Positions 48,121-58,855 of a stretch of DNA of 64,000 bases are shown here, in pieces. The position numbers were made by a program, and so were the translations under genes. The stretch comes from Quercus robur (lineage: Eukaryota > Streptophyta > Magnoliopsida > Fagales > Fagaceae): assembly GCF_932294415.1 (NCBI RefSeq), contig NC_065539.1, positions 51,107,501 through 51,171,500 on the forward strand. The letters run 5' to 3'. The notes under the pieces are model-generated. The model worked only from the letters and a program-made list of their open reading frames with translations. It did not search any database and was not told where the DNA came from. Every line of letters starts with the position of its first letter. Position 1 is the stretch's first letter.

Positions 48121-48776
48121 CAGTGGCGGAGCCAGGATTTTAGTCTAGAGGGGGCAAAATTTAAAAAAAATATATATTAAAAGTAAAATTAATCTAAAAA
48201 ATATTAATCACTAATAATAACAAAATAAATAAACAATTGCAAGAAAATATGAATATATTTCATAGTATTAAAATAAATAAACAAAAATAACCAATTCATA
48301 ATCATAGTTACTACAAATTTTACAAACTGATGTGGTAAAAATGTAATTAGTGTTATCTAAACAATATAATGAATATATGTGTGAAATGATTTTTTGTGAT
48401 TGGTGAGATGCCAATTTGTAAGACATAAGTAGTAAAATTTGTAATATCTCTAGCATCACTCAATGATAAAATTTATGTGAAAATAATGATATTAAATAAA
48501 TAAATAAATAAAAAATAGTGAAATAGGTGCAATACTGGACATACAAAAGCTGCTTATAAGAATAGTGAAATTGGTGAAAAGGTACATGGTTTGGTCTTTG
48601 AGAGCAACTTCTTTTTCCTTTCTTTTTCCTGTGTCACTTTCAAGTGGGAGTCCTTTTTTTCTTTTTCTTTTTTTCTCTATGTCAGGGAGTAACTAAAGTA
48701 GAATACATATGCAAGGATCTTTTAGGAGTCAGAGGGGGCAGGTGCCCCCCCTCACCCCCCTCTGGCTCCGCCCCTG
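48121..48776. mobile_element. non-autonomous hAT element inside an LTR
   Basis: 656 bp with inverted ends CAGTGGCGGAGCCAGGA and TCTGGCTCCGCCCCTG, and 8-bp target duplication CCTCAGCT/CTTCAGCT (48113-48120, 48777-48784). The partner LTR has the empty site, CCTCGGCT at about 51971. Hence it arrived after the LTR element itself. Confidence 0.9.
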
Positions 48777-50360
48777 CTTCAGCTATATCCCTCCTCGGCT
48801 CGGACCTTGGGCCCTAAAGCAAAGTGGGTCGGGGTCACAAGTTCTCTGGCCCCACAATAGCCCCTCAAAATCCTGCTGTCCGGCCCCTCGGACGGAGAGG
48901 AGGGTTTTGGTGACGTCGGGCCTATGTCACGGCTTGCCAAGCTTTGTCCTTCATTAATGTCGGTGTCTCTTCATTTGCTTGGGAAATGCTCCTGGTTATG
49001 AGACATTCCTTGAGTTTTACTCACGTCGCGCTTTTGCCATTTCAGTACACAAGGCGCGTCTTTAGTAAGTTCCCTTTACGAGGCAACGCCAATCCAACGG
49101 TTGTAGACGGCGTTGGGAGTTAAGTGGGAATTATCTCGCTTGTAGCATTTCTTGGAAATCTGTACAGATTAAATGCCCCCAGACTCACCTTCCATATAAG
49201 AAGCAAGGTAAGAGGTCATTTCCTTTACGTACAGACCCCTTAATCTTTTCAAATTCCTAAATCACCTGCTGTGCTCAAAGTCCTCACTGCCAGTGGGATT
49301 AAGCCTTAGGAAGTGATATGGTTGGGGCGAAGATGGGGGTGAAGGGACCACATCCTCTCCAGAAGCACTGGGTCTCTCCTAGACTCAAGATGGCCCGGTC
49401 AGGACAAGGGAGACAGAGACTCAAAACATTTCTCCCCTTTGCCAAGGCAGGAAAGAAGCCTCTTCTTCCTTTAGCCAAAATCCGAAGCAGGTGCCAGTCG
49501 CATCAGATTTTTGGTGCGATAGTACTGGGGTTGCTCATCGTCGGTACCATCCGCTCTCTCTCGAGCGTTGCTAACATGGCACTGGCCGAATGGGAGTCAG
49601 AGCTAGCACGGGGACTAGGCATCCCCGCTTCCTCCTCTCCTCCTTCTTTGGTGCCTCCTTTTGCCTCCACTTCTTCTTCTCTTCCATCACTAGGGGCATC
49701 CTGGTGCTTCTGCTTCTTCTTTTACCTCTTCTCCCCTTCCATCAATGGGGCCATCCTAACATGCTTAGTCGCTACTAGAGCAGAATTTTGAAGGATTTAT
49801 CACTCCCTTGTATCTTTTTCCTTTTTGCCTTTCTTTTTACTTCTGTAGTTAGTTTCTGGTATAGGCTTGCTTAAGTCCCTTATTGTACGCTGTACTATTT
49901 CTTTATCTTAATAAAAGATGACTTTATTTTATTCTACGTATTCTTTCTTTTCTGCAATAGTTATATTGTGAATGGATTTTTTTTTTTTTTGAACGATACT
50001 TAGGGCCGAAATCATTGTTAACAAAAAGCTATTATTTTGAATTCATTGAGACTAATAGGCACAATAATGCCGACCTGAAAAAGGTTATACATACAAGACT
50101 AACCGAGATAACGGTTGAATGCTCTGTATTGCGTATGAGGTGATTATCCGAGAAGGTCGCCGAGCGCTAGGGAGCTTTGCCACGCTCCTAACAACATTCA
50201 TAACCTTAACCATTTTTGGCATCCGGTCCGAGGACCGAGGTATGATTGTACCAAGCCTAAATACTCGTTTACATTAGTTTCCCTAGAGCTGGGGATCCGA
50301 GGACAGGGCGGGATTTCCATTCTATCTAATACTTAATCCATTTTCTAATGACTAATCTCC

Positions 50361-51139
50361 CCATAGGTTTGAGTCCGAGGACCATGCAATACCTTGATTC
50401 TGTCCAAAACTCATAATCTTCTTTAAGTAGTTGGTTTCCCCATAGGTTTGAGTCCGAGAACCATGCAATACCTTGGTTCTGTCCAAAACTCATAATCTTC
50501 TTTAAGTAGTTGGTTTCCCCATAGGTTTGAGTCCGAGGACCATGCAATACCTTGATTCTGTCCAAAACTCATAATCTTCTTTAAGTAGTTGGTTTCCCCA
50601 TAGATTTGAGTCCGAGTACCATGCAATACCTTAGTTCTGTCCAAAACTCATAATTTTCTTTAAGTAGTTGATTTCCCCATAGGTTTGAGTTTGAAGACCA
50701 TGCAATACCTTGGTTCTGTCCAAAATTTAGATTTTCTTTAAGTAGTTGGTTTCCCCATAGGTTTGAGTCCGAGAACCATGCAATACCTTGGTTCTGTCCA
50801 AAACTTAGATTTTCTTTAAGTAGTTGGTTTCCCCATAGGTTTGAGTCCGAGGACCATGCAATACCTTGATTCTGTCCAAAACTCATAATTTTCTTTAAGT
50901 AGTTGGTTTCCCCATAGGTTTGAGTCCGAGGATCATGCAATACCTTGGTTCTGTCCAAAACTCATAATCTTCTTTAAGTAGTTGGTTTCCCCATAGGTTT
51001 GAGTCCGAGGACCATGTAATACCTTGATTCTGTCCAAAACTCATAATCTTCTTTAAGTAGTTGGTTTCCCCATAGGTTTCAGTCCGAGGACCATGCAATA
51101 CCTTGGTTCTGTCCAAAACTTAGATTTTCTTTAAGTAGT
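50361..51139 (-). repeat. 79-bp minisatellite, ten units, inside the LTR element
   Basis: Ten head-to-tail units, each containing CATAGGTTTGAGTCCGAG, CCATGCAATACCTTG and TAAGTAGTTGGTTTCCCC; most are 78 or 79 bp. Because 79 is not a multiple of three, the minus strand shows the same peptide words in shifting frames, so it is not a protein repeat. Confidence 0.9.
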
Positions 51140-52055
51140 TTCGAGGATTAGCCCCTTGTCCAAGGTGTGGTGGATGTTGACTTGATGTTGGAAGCCCCTA
51201 GAACTGCCCATGCCATTGGTTCTTTAAAGCGTAGCCCCTAGTGGAATTTTATATTAGGGCAACAATAGCGTGCTGCTGGAAATGATGGAGGAGCTTTCTC
51301 AGTCCCTTGTTTGACAAGAGCTCGATCCTACCACCACCTGTGCCAACGCACAAGCCCTTCCCACAGACGGCGCCAATTGTAAGGACTCAATTTGTAACGA
51401 CTCCAAAATGGTATTGAGTTCGCACGTTAAGGGCCCAAACAATATAATTTGTCGAGCGTGGGCGGAAAGGCTAGGCCTTGGTCACCGGACAGTGGTTAGT
51501 CATGGTACTCATACAGAGGTGAACCATGTTTGCTCAAAAAGTCTTTCTCCTCAGCATGGCCTGGGAGGCTCTAGTTCTTGGCCTTTTTTCCCAACCCCTT
51601 TTCTGGATTGCTTACTTCTCTTTTTATATTAGCCTTTACCCTTCCTCCAACGTCTACGTGTAGGTTCAGCTTTCCAGGGCTGATACTTGTCCCATCAGCC
51701 CATACCCAAAGTGGTTGGGGGTGGTTGTAAAAGCTGAAAAGCATTGCTCTGTTTGGCGCAGAGTATTTAATTGCAGTAATGGCAGTCTTTCCTTTGTCCT
51801 TTGTCGCCATATTGTCTAGGGGTCCTTTCTCCATCAATGTGGAGGTGTTCAGCTTTTCCTTAAACTGTTTCTATACCGTACTTGCCCTTTCTTTCAGGAG
51901 CGCGTTGGGATGCCGAGGACAGAATCATTCTCGGCTATATCTCTAGGCCATTTGGACTTTCACTGTATGTCCTCGGCTATATCCCTCCTCGGCTCGGGGC
52001 TTGGGCCCTAAAGCAAAGTGGGCCGGGGTCACAAGTTCTCTGACCCCACAATTAT

Positions 52056-53027
52056 AATTCTCATCATATTAAAAGAAAAGAGTTAATTTTATTTTTTTTT
52101 TAAATCAGGGGTATGTCAGAAATTTGCATTTTTCCTTAAATTTGATAAAATCTTAATAGGAGGGGACAAAGAGCTTATTATCAACGAATCAAGTGAGATA
52201 TCGCTCAATTTTGAAATTCAAAGAGACATTTCAACTGATTTTTAAAGATTGGGAAAAGTGCAATTGCCACCAAATATATACATAGCCATCAACAACAAGC
52301 ATCAATCAACCATCAAAATGTGTGTACATATATATACACACATTTTGATGGTTGATTGTTGCCTGTTGTTGATGGCTTAAGTGGGTGATGGGCCTGATGG
52401 CTGATACAAACTTGAAATGGCTGGCACCTTCAAGATTGATGAGTGATTGGTATTTGAAATCGTCTACAATAACTTCAAGTTGATGGCTTGATGCTCAGCC
52501 CATGATCATCTACAAAGTTCCCATAGAAAAACTTATTCCATATCATGCAATATCAAATTACGTGGAAATAAATAACATTTGCATTACATTTGTTTCTCAA
52601 AAAAAAAAAAAAAACATTTGGTTCTAATAATGTTTGGCTCTAATTTTTCTTTTCCCAGAATTCTGGAAATAACCATTAATTTGAATCAGCTTCAGCCACA
52701 AAGTCTTATACTGCATTACTTTTAAAGTAATAACAATTACCACTTCAATTCTTGACAATGAACCACCAAGGAACTAATTCCAAATTATCATTCACATTAC
52801 TGTAATCCTTTCTATAAACCATATTAAGACAAATGTATACGTACCATGAAACTCCTTTTTAAGTTTTAACTTATCAAAAGGTTTCATTGTTTTTGACAAA
52901 AACAATGAAACCTTTCTAGAAAGTGAGAATATATATATATCAAATATATTATATATACGTCATCTCCTTTGCTTAAATAAACTAAAAGCACCTCTGGATT
53001 TCTTATATGCATATTATTATTTATAAA

Positions 53028-53058
<31 letters not shown>

Positions 53059-53227
53059 TGCATATTAAAATTTCTACCCAATTAGTTATATATTACTAAA
53101 GGTTACTTTTATATTTTCTTCAATGCTTCAAAAATAAATATATCATTCAAATAGATACACTCAAGCTGAATGGTACCACTAATCACCTTCAATTATTCCT
53201 AGACTATTGGTTTTCATAGAAAAAAGA
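52056..53227. other. gene-free AT-rich stretch with hairpin
   Basis: Holds the near-perfect hairpin at 52284-52377, a small inverted repeat around AAAGGTTTCATTGTTTTTG (52877-52915) and TA repeats near 53035. No gene. Confidence 0.6.
52284..52377. ncRNA. near-perfect 94-nt hairpin, possible small-RNA precursor or tiny MITE
   Basis: Arms 52284-52330 and 52331-52377 are 47 nt each and complementary at 44 positions (mismatches near 15 and 19 and one by the loop). The stem core CAATCAACCATCAAAATGTG pairs with its mirror. Either transcribed strand would form a stem of the length seen in plant miRNA or siRNA precursors. No transcription evidence; a short palindromic MITE is an equally good reading. 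Confidence 0.35.
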
Positions 53228-53402
53228 TTCAGAAAGACCAAAAAAAATCAAAGTGAACCAAACGGACCGCAATGGACCAAATTAGACCGAACGGACCAAA
53301 GGAGACTAAATGGATGGACCGAAGTGGATTTTTTGAACCAAAAAGACTAATGTAGACCTAAGTGGACCGTTTGGACCGAATGGACCAAAATAGACCAAAA
53401 TG
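53228..53402 (+). repeat. degenerate GGACCRAA-type minisatellite
   Basis: About a dozen irregular units of 10-15 bp around GGACCGAA/GGACCAAA (for example GAACGGACCAAAGGAG). Composition and purine bias differ from the flanks. Confidence 0.65.
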
Positions 53403-53470
53403 TTATGTTGATGTGGCTCAACAAAAATCTAATAGCAGTGCTAAGTTTCATTTTGAACTTTATATATATA

Positions 53471-53520
53471 CTAGTATATTCCCGTGCGATGCATGGCTTA
53501 ATGAAGATTCATATATAAGC
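53471..53520 (-). mobile_element. Helitron 3' terminus
   Basis: ACTAGTATATTCCCGTGCGATGCATGG is the minus-strand complement of a Helitron 3' end (hairpin GCATCGCACGGG then CTAG), shown by key words TTCCCGTGC and CTAG. The body extends to the right and contains the solo LTR at 53873. The 5' end could not be fixed. Confidence 0.55.
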
Positions 53521-53872
53521 TAAATTTTTTAAAAAATAATTAAAACAAATTTATTAATTAAATAGTAATAATAAATTCTAAAATATGTAAGTAATTTTAA
53601 TAAAAAATTTATTTTAAGCTCTGATTTTTTAGAGTTTGGACTTTATCAATGTTTATTTATTTTTACATTTTAAAATCTTCTTTGTGCTTTGTGTTAATTT
53701 CTTAATATGAGATATGGAATGAGTTTGATCATTCTTATTAGGATTATGTTTAATTTATGCCTTAACCAACACAAACAATAATAAACAAAATAGTTCTTCA
53801 ATATAGATTTTTTCCTAGTGATAGTCTAATTAAAAAAATAAATAAAAAATCAACACACTCGCAAATTAAATA

Positions 53873-54443
53873 TGTGGGCCAGAAAATTCATGGCCCAGGC
53901 CCGCTCTATATCAAGGCCCAGGGCCTGATCTGAAGAGACCTATTGTCACGGATGAGTTTAATGAACGGATAGGATAAGTGAAAAGACTGCCAATACTGTG
54001 GTAGAGAACTCTGTACCTGACAGGCCCCTATTCTTGACCATGCTATTCAACAAGTACGTCTACTCCCAACCACTGGAGGTATGGGCTGATATGACAAGTC
54101 CTCTTCCCCGAAGGTAAAGCTTACACGTGGACCCTAAAGAGAGGAAGGAATGCGAGTATAAAAGGAAACGAAAGCCAAGAGAAAAAGGGAGGAGGGGGGA
54201 AGAACTTGATGCTCCTCGGACTAAGTCCAAGGAGTCCAACCCCTCAGGCTATGACGCTGTAGGGCTTGAATGTTCAGACCGAACCCCTTTTTTACATGAA
54301 CCCCCCTTAAATCAAGGCCGGACCATCGCCCCGTGATCAAAAGCAAGCCTTTTAAGCCCACTCTCTACAAATCATATTGTGAGGGATCTTTTACGTATGA
54401 GCCCAACGTCATTCTTGGGCCGTTAAATAATCGTGTACCCACA
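53873..54443. mobile_element. solo LTR
   Basis: 571 bp beginning TGTGGGCC and ending ACCCACA, with a perfect 5-bp target duplication AAATA (53868-53872, 54444-54448). GC-richer than its surroundings. No internal region, so it arose by LTR-LTR recombination. Probably Gypsy type by composition. Confidence 0.85.
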
Positions 54444-54767
54444 AAATACAGAATCAAAACATACACAAAAGAGTTCAAAATTTGAGAATATATTAAAAAA
54501 ATTACATAAGAAAACAAGAACTTAAATGAGTGTCCATTGTTTTGCTTCTTTATAGTAAATTTCCTTTGACATAATATCCTTCATGCAAATTCATAAGCAA
54601 AGGACAACAAATAATATGAATTTATTAGATTAAAATATAAGCGTAAGTTGCATCTTAGGAAAAAAAAGTGAAAAAAATTACAATAATGTGGGGTGTATGG
54701 TGTGGGATTTAATTATAGGAATGATTTTTTTGGTTAAGAATGATTATATCAAAAAAGTCGTTGCTTA

Positions 54768-54798
<31 letters not shown>

Positions 54799-55795
54799 AT
54801 GAGTTCAAGTTACACCTGGTGTAATTTGACAAGAGTTACACCATTTGTAAACCGTAGATTTGTAATTGATCTAATGATTAAAAAAATAGTATTAAATGCT
54901 AATTGATTTACACCTCATTCACTTAATTAATAGCCATTTTGCTTCTCTCTCCTTATTTATTATTTAAAATTTTTTACATATATTCCCTTTCTTGCCAATG
55001 ACTTTACAAATATATTTGTAATACTTTTTTTTTCTTTTTTTAGATTTTTTTTTTTTTTGAGTTTGTATTACTCTTTTTTTTTTTCTTCTTTTAAGCCGGT
55101 CATACTCTTATAGTCTTATCAATTGTGAATAAATACTCTGTCTCCTTAAAAATAAATAAATGGCTAAGTTTTTTTTCAATTAGGTTTTAAATAATAAGTT
55201 TCTCAAATAATAAATAACACAAATACTTTCTTTTTGTTGAATGACTTTACAATTATATTTGCAATTCTCTCTTCTTCTTTTCTGGGTGTACCCGAGCCTG
55301 TAAACTGTAATACTTATGTCATTTTCTTTTCTTCTTTAAGCTGGTAATACCCTAGTAATTGTGAATATTTTCTTTGCCTTCTTATAAAATAAAATAAATA
55401 AATAAATTGTTGGGTGCTGTTTAATGAAGCCTTAAATAAATGGGAAATTATTGTATACTCTCAGAGTACTATAAATGTATACTCCCTCCTCTCACATGAA
55501 TGGTGAGTCTCACTAATTAAATTCATGGTGGGACCCACCATTCATGTGAGAGGAGGGAGTACGCATTTATGGTACTCCGGGAGTACCTAATAATTTTCCT
55601 AAATAATAATTCTCTAAAAAAAGGTTTTAAATAATAAATAAGGAGAGAGAAAAAAAATTGCTATTAATTAAGTGAATAAGGTGTAAATTAATTCGCATTT
55701 AATGCTATATTTTTAACCATTAGATCAATTAGAAATCTATGGTTTAAAAATGGTGTAACTCTTGTCAAGTTACACCTGGTGTAACTTGAACCCAT
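54799..55795. mobile_element. 1-kb foldback element with nested MITE
   Basis: Inverted arms of about 170-190 bp: left GAGTTCAAGTTACACCTGGTGTAA (given by words TTCAAGTTACACC and GGTGTAA), right TTACACCTGGTGTAACTTGAA, continuing through the ATTAAATGC and CACTTAATTAATAGC stretches. The interior has two diverged copies of a block with TGACTTTACAA (about 54970-55160 and 55190-55390) and a second palindromic element at 55442-55599. No coding. Confidence 0.7.
55442..55599. mobile_element. small palindromic MITE nested in the foldback element
   Basis: The left half (GGGAAATTATTGTATACTC ... CTCCCTCCTCTCACATGAATGG) is mirrored by CCATTCATGTGAGAGG ... GAGTACCTAATAATTTTCC. Almost the full length can fold back. 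Confidence 0.65.
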
Positions 55796-55807
55796 CTATA
55801 TATATAT

Positions 55808-56540
55808 TGTAGGGACTCAATTTGTAACGACCCCAAATTGGTGTATTGGATTCGAACGTTAAAGGCCCAAACAATAAATTTGTAGAGTGTGGGTTTCAAA
55901 GAACTAGGTTAACTCCAAAAGAAAGACAATTAAACTTAACGTTTATAGATGGATTAGCACTAATATCACGATCAATTTCTCCTTGAAACCAGTTCAATTC
56001 TTTGTTTCATAAGGTTTTCTTCTGAGTACTCTTTGTTTTTTGAAGTTCCGATCACCTCTCTCAATGCATTCTTCCATGTTATATACTGCCCTCTTGGTGT
56101 CATCTTCATCACACACGTGTAGGTTGGGTTCGGGGGATCCCTTCTTGTCCCATCCAACATCTTCTGGAACCTCCAACTAGCAGCTGTAAGGCTGCCTCAT
56201 CACTGTTCAGGTATCACCTCCACATTAATGCGGCCATAGAGTTGGTTGAAAGGCAATTAATGTGGAGGCAACTGTTGTTAAAGATATTTGTTTACCTTTT
56301 CTTTCTTATCCTTGGCCCCATGTCCCACTTTTAGTGGTATCGTAGTTCCAGAGTGTGTTTGTAACAATGTGGCGTTCAGGTCGCCCTCGGACTCATATTG
56401 TCAAGAAGGATTTTGTCCTCGGACGCATACTGAACTCATCACATGTGATATCTACTCTTCCTTTTGTTTGGTTACCCTTATAACCTGATATGGGTCTTCT
56501 CGGACAATTTTACGTCCTTGGATGGGCCACAGGCCCAATT
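55808..56540. mobile_element. LTR fragment related to the 47520 element
   Basis: Begins TGTAGGGACTCAATTTGTAACGACCCC-like (first words TGTAGGGACTC and GTAACGACC), close to the start of the LTRs at 47520 and 51378, then diverges. Contains GCCCTCGGAC and TTCTCGGAC words typical of that family. No partner LTR or matching target duplication was found, so it is a solo or truncated, older LTR. Right end approximate. Confidence 0.55.
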
Positions 56541-56761
56541 AACACGATTTTAATAATTTATTGATTAACCGCCCCCCTCCCCCCCCCCCCACACACACAC
56601 ACACATATATATATATATAAAAGTTCTGAAATTTTTGATAATAAACTATTAGTTGGAGTAGAATTTAAATTTCTAAAACTTAGATGATAATTTTTTATCT
56701 AAATTAAATTATTGTTAAATCTTATCCATTAGTCAAAAGTTTTGTAGCTTAATATCTTAAC

Positions 56762-57043
56762 TAGCCTCTGAGCACGCGATCACACGTGTGCTCAGAGGCT
56801 CTTTTTTTTTTTTTTTTGGGTAAGGATTAATTTAGAGTATCCATTATAATTTTGGATCAATACATTTTTCAATTACAAAAATACCTAGGGGTGTGATGAA
56901 AAATTATTTCACCACACATAATACTCATCACACCCCTAGGTTTTTTTTGTTATTAGAAATGTAGTGATCCAAAATTATAATGGATACTCTAAATTAACCC
57001 TTACCAAAAAAAAAAAAAAAAAAAAGAGCCTCTAAGCACGTGC
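56762..57043. mobile_element. 282-bp foldback MITE
   Basis: Arms of roughly 130 bp: left GGGTAAGGATTAATTTAGAG ... CCTAGGGGTGTGATG, right its mirror CATCACACCCCTAGG ... CTCTAAATTAACCC. Each arm also carries a poly-T/A tract and a terminal GCCTCTGAGCAC-type word; the left tip is itself a palindrome (GCCTCTGAGCAC ... GTGCTCAGAGGC). Confidence 0.75.
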
Positions 57044-57923
57044 ATAACCAATAAATCATTTATCCAAGTGAGTTAATTTTTGTTAACTATAAATATCAAT
57101 TGGAATGATATTACCAATATTCTGCCATAATGCACATTGAAAAACATAATAGTAAAAGTTTGGGTTGATTTCCAACCAAATACAGTGAGCAAATCAGATA
57201 TGTAAAGCATTATCTTTCAAACACTCAAATTTACTACAAAAATCAAGTGAAAATGTAATGACCTAATGGACCAATCGGAAGCAAGAGCAACTGAAGTTAG
57301 TTTTTTTCATTAATGTTTAGACAATATTTCATACCTTTGTATAATGCCATCAATAAACAAAAGCAACAATTAAACACAAAAAGTTGTAACTTTTAAAAAT
57401 TTCTAAGTTCTAACCACAAAATACAAATATAATCCCAAAGATATTGGGAGTGAGAATTTTATCTTATACAGGAACGAAAAAGTAAAAGAAAGAGTGTGTG
57501 AGAGAGAGAAAGGAAGAGATGTGATACTGGTTACAAATTGCTGTCTTTGATCACAACCTTTCCACCAAACCAAATGAAATTCATCATTGAAAACCACTGA
57601 AAGAGAATCAAATAAACACCAACTTCATATTAGAGGAGAAAGTGAATAATTAAATTAAAATTTTTTTTTTAAAGTTATCAACTTGGATTGGAGATGTAAG
57701 CCCCATAAGTATATTTGTAAGTGGTTCTTTGTAGAGGAAGAGAAATAGATGTCCATATAAAACAAAAAAGAAATAGATCAATATGTGTGGGGCTAGTGAC
57801 TTTTTTATGGGATAAATCTTCAAATTGTGGAAGTTATCCTTGAGTAGTTTTGGTTCATTTTAAATTTCAATTTGAGAATGGTGAGACATGTGATGATAAC
57901 AGGGTGAAAAGGAAAAAAAAATT

Positions 57924-57954
<31 letters not shown>

Positions 57955-58379
57955 AATGGATTAGTGGGAGAGAAGAGAGGAAATGTGTGTTATTTAACTT
58001 GTTTTTCTAATTTTGTTTTAAAGAAAAAAAAATGGCAAAGTTGTTTAGAATAAGTGGGTTAGTGGGAGTGTTCCTATTTTGTAGGAAATATTTTTTCAAA
58101 TTTATCTAAAATTTAAGAGTTTTTAAATTAGTAATTTTACATGTCTAAGCCTATTATTTAAGATTTACAAATAGGTAAATTTGAGGGTATTTTGGGTATT
58201 GAAATTGAGAAATCCAAACAGGGGAAACCTCTTAAATAGTAGTATAAATAAAATATTAATTTAATAAGATGCAACTTGAGGGAAAAAAAAAAAAATGTGA
58301 GTTGTGTGGTATTTAAGTTTAAAAAATTTTGATGATACACTTCTAGTTTTATTTAAATAAAACAATTGTTAAATGTTTT
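57044..58379. other. gene-free AT-rich stretch
   Basis: AT-rich with GA and TA tracts (57500, 57925). No feature beyond simple repeats was recognised. Confidence 0.55.
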
Positions 58380-58855
58380 CCCTTAATTTAAGGAAATATG
58401 TCATAACAAATAATATAAATTAATTTATTAATTAATTAGTTGTTCTTAAAAATTTGATAATATATAGACTTTTAGTTGGAATAGATGTTAAAATGTAGTT
58501 TTTTTTAATATAAAAATAAAAGGTGGATTGTTGTCTGGATTTAGTTTAGAATTTTTTATAACAAACTTTTAGTTTGAATAGAATTTAAATTTGTTAAAGT
58601 TTAAATGAAAAGTTTTATCTAAATTAAACAATTTATAAATACTATCGATTAATTTAAGGGATTATATCATAACAAATAATATAAAATTAATTTATTAATC
58701 AGTTATTCTTAAAATATTGATAATAGACTGTTAGTTAAAGTAGAAGTCAAAAGACGGAGTTTTTTTTTTTTTTTTTGAAAGAAAACGTGGGTTGTTGTTT
58801 GGAATTAAAGTTTAAAATTTTTTATAATAGACTTTTAATTTGAATATAATTTAAA
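58380..58855. repeat. diverged tandem repeat with a third unit split by a Helitron
   Basis: Units share CATAACAAATAATATAAA, TTAATTTATTAAT, GATAATA...GACT and TTTTAGTTTGAATAGAATTTAAA words, spaced about 285 bp. The third unit stops at TTTAAA (58855) and resumes at 60417 with GATAAAATTTAACTTAAATTAAAC. A fragment of the same repeat lies at 56630-56760. Confidence 0.65.

Larger units (their letters stand above)
47520..52050 (-). mobile_element. complete non-coding LTR retroelement (LARD/TRIM-like)
   Basis: Two LTRs (47520-48856 and 51378-52050) bound a 2.5-kb interior, with a perfect 5-bp target duplication ATTAT (47515-47519, 52051-52055). Once the hAT insertion and its 8-bp duplication are removed, both LTRs are 673 bp. 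On the minus strand each LTR starts TGTGGGG and ends CTTACA, followed by a primer-binding region beginning TTGGCGCCGTCTGTGG as in many Gypsy elements. The interior has no gag or pol, only a 79-bp minisatellite and C/T-rich sequence, so it must rely on proteins of another element. The LTRs differ by a few per cent by eye, so it is moderately young. Confidence 0.9.

Noticed and set aside
49318-49791. 157-codon plus-strand frame inside the LTR element
   Set aside because: Antisense to the element, low complexity Ser/Pro/Phe tail, no recognisable domain; more likely chance in C/T-rich sequence.
50326-51116. Overlapping minus-strand frames with repeated peptide words
   Set aside because: They follow the 79-bp minisatellite; the same words shift frame from unit to unit, so this is DNA repetition, not a protein.
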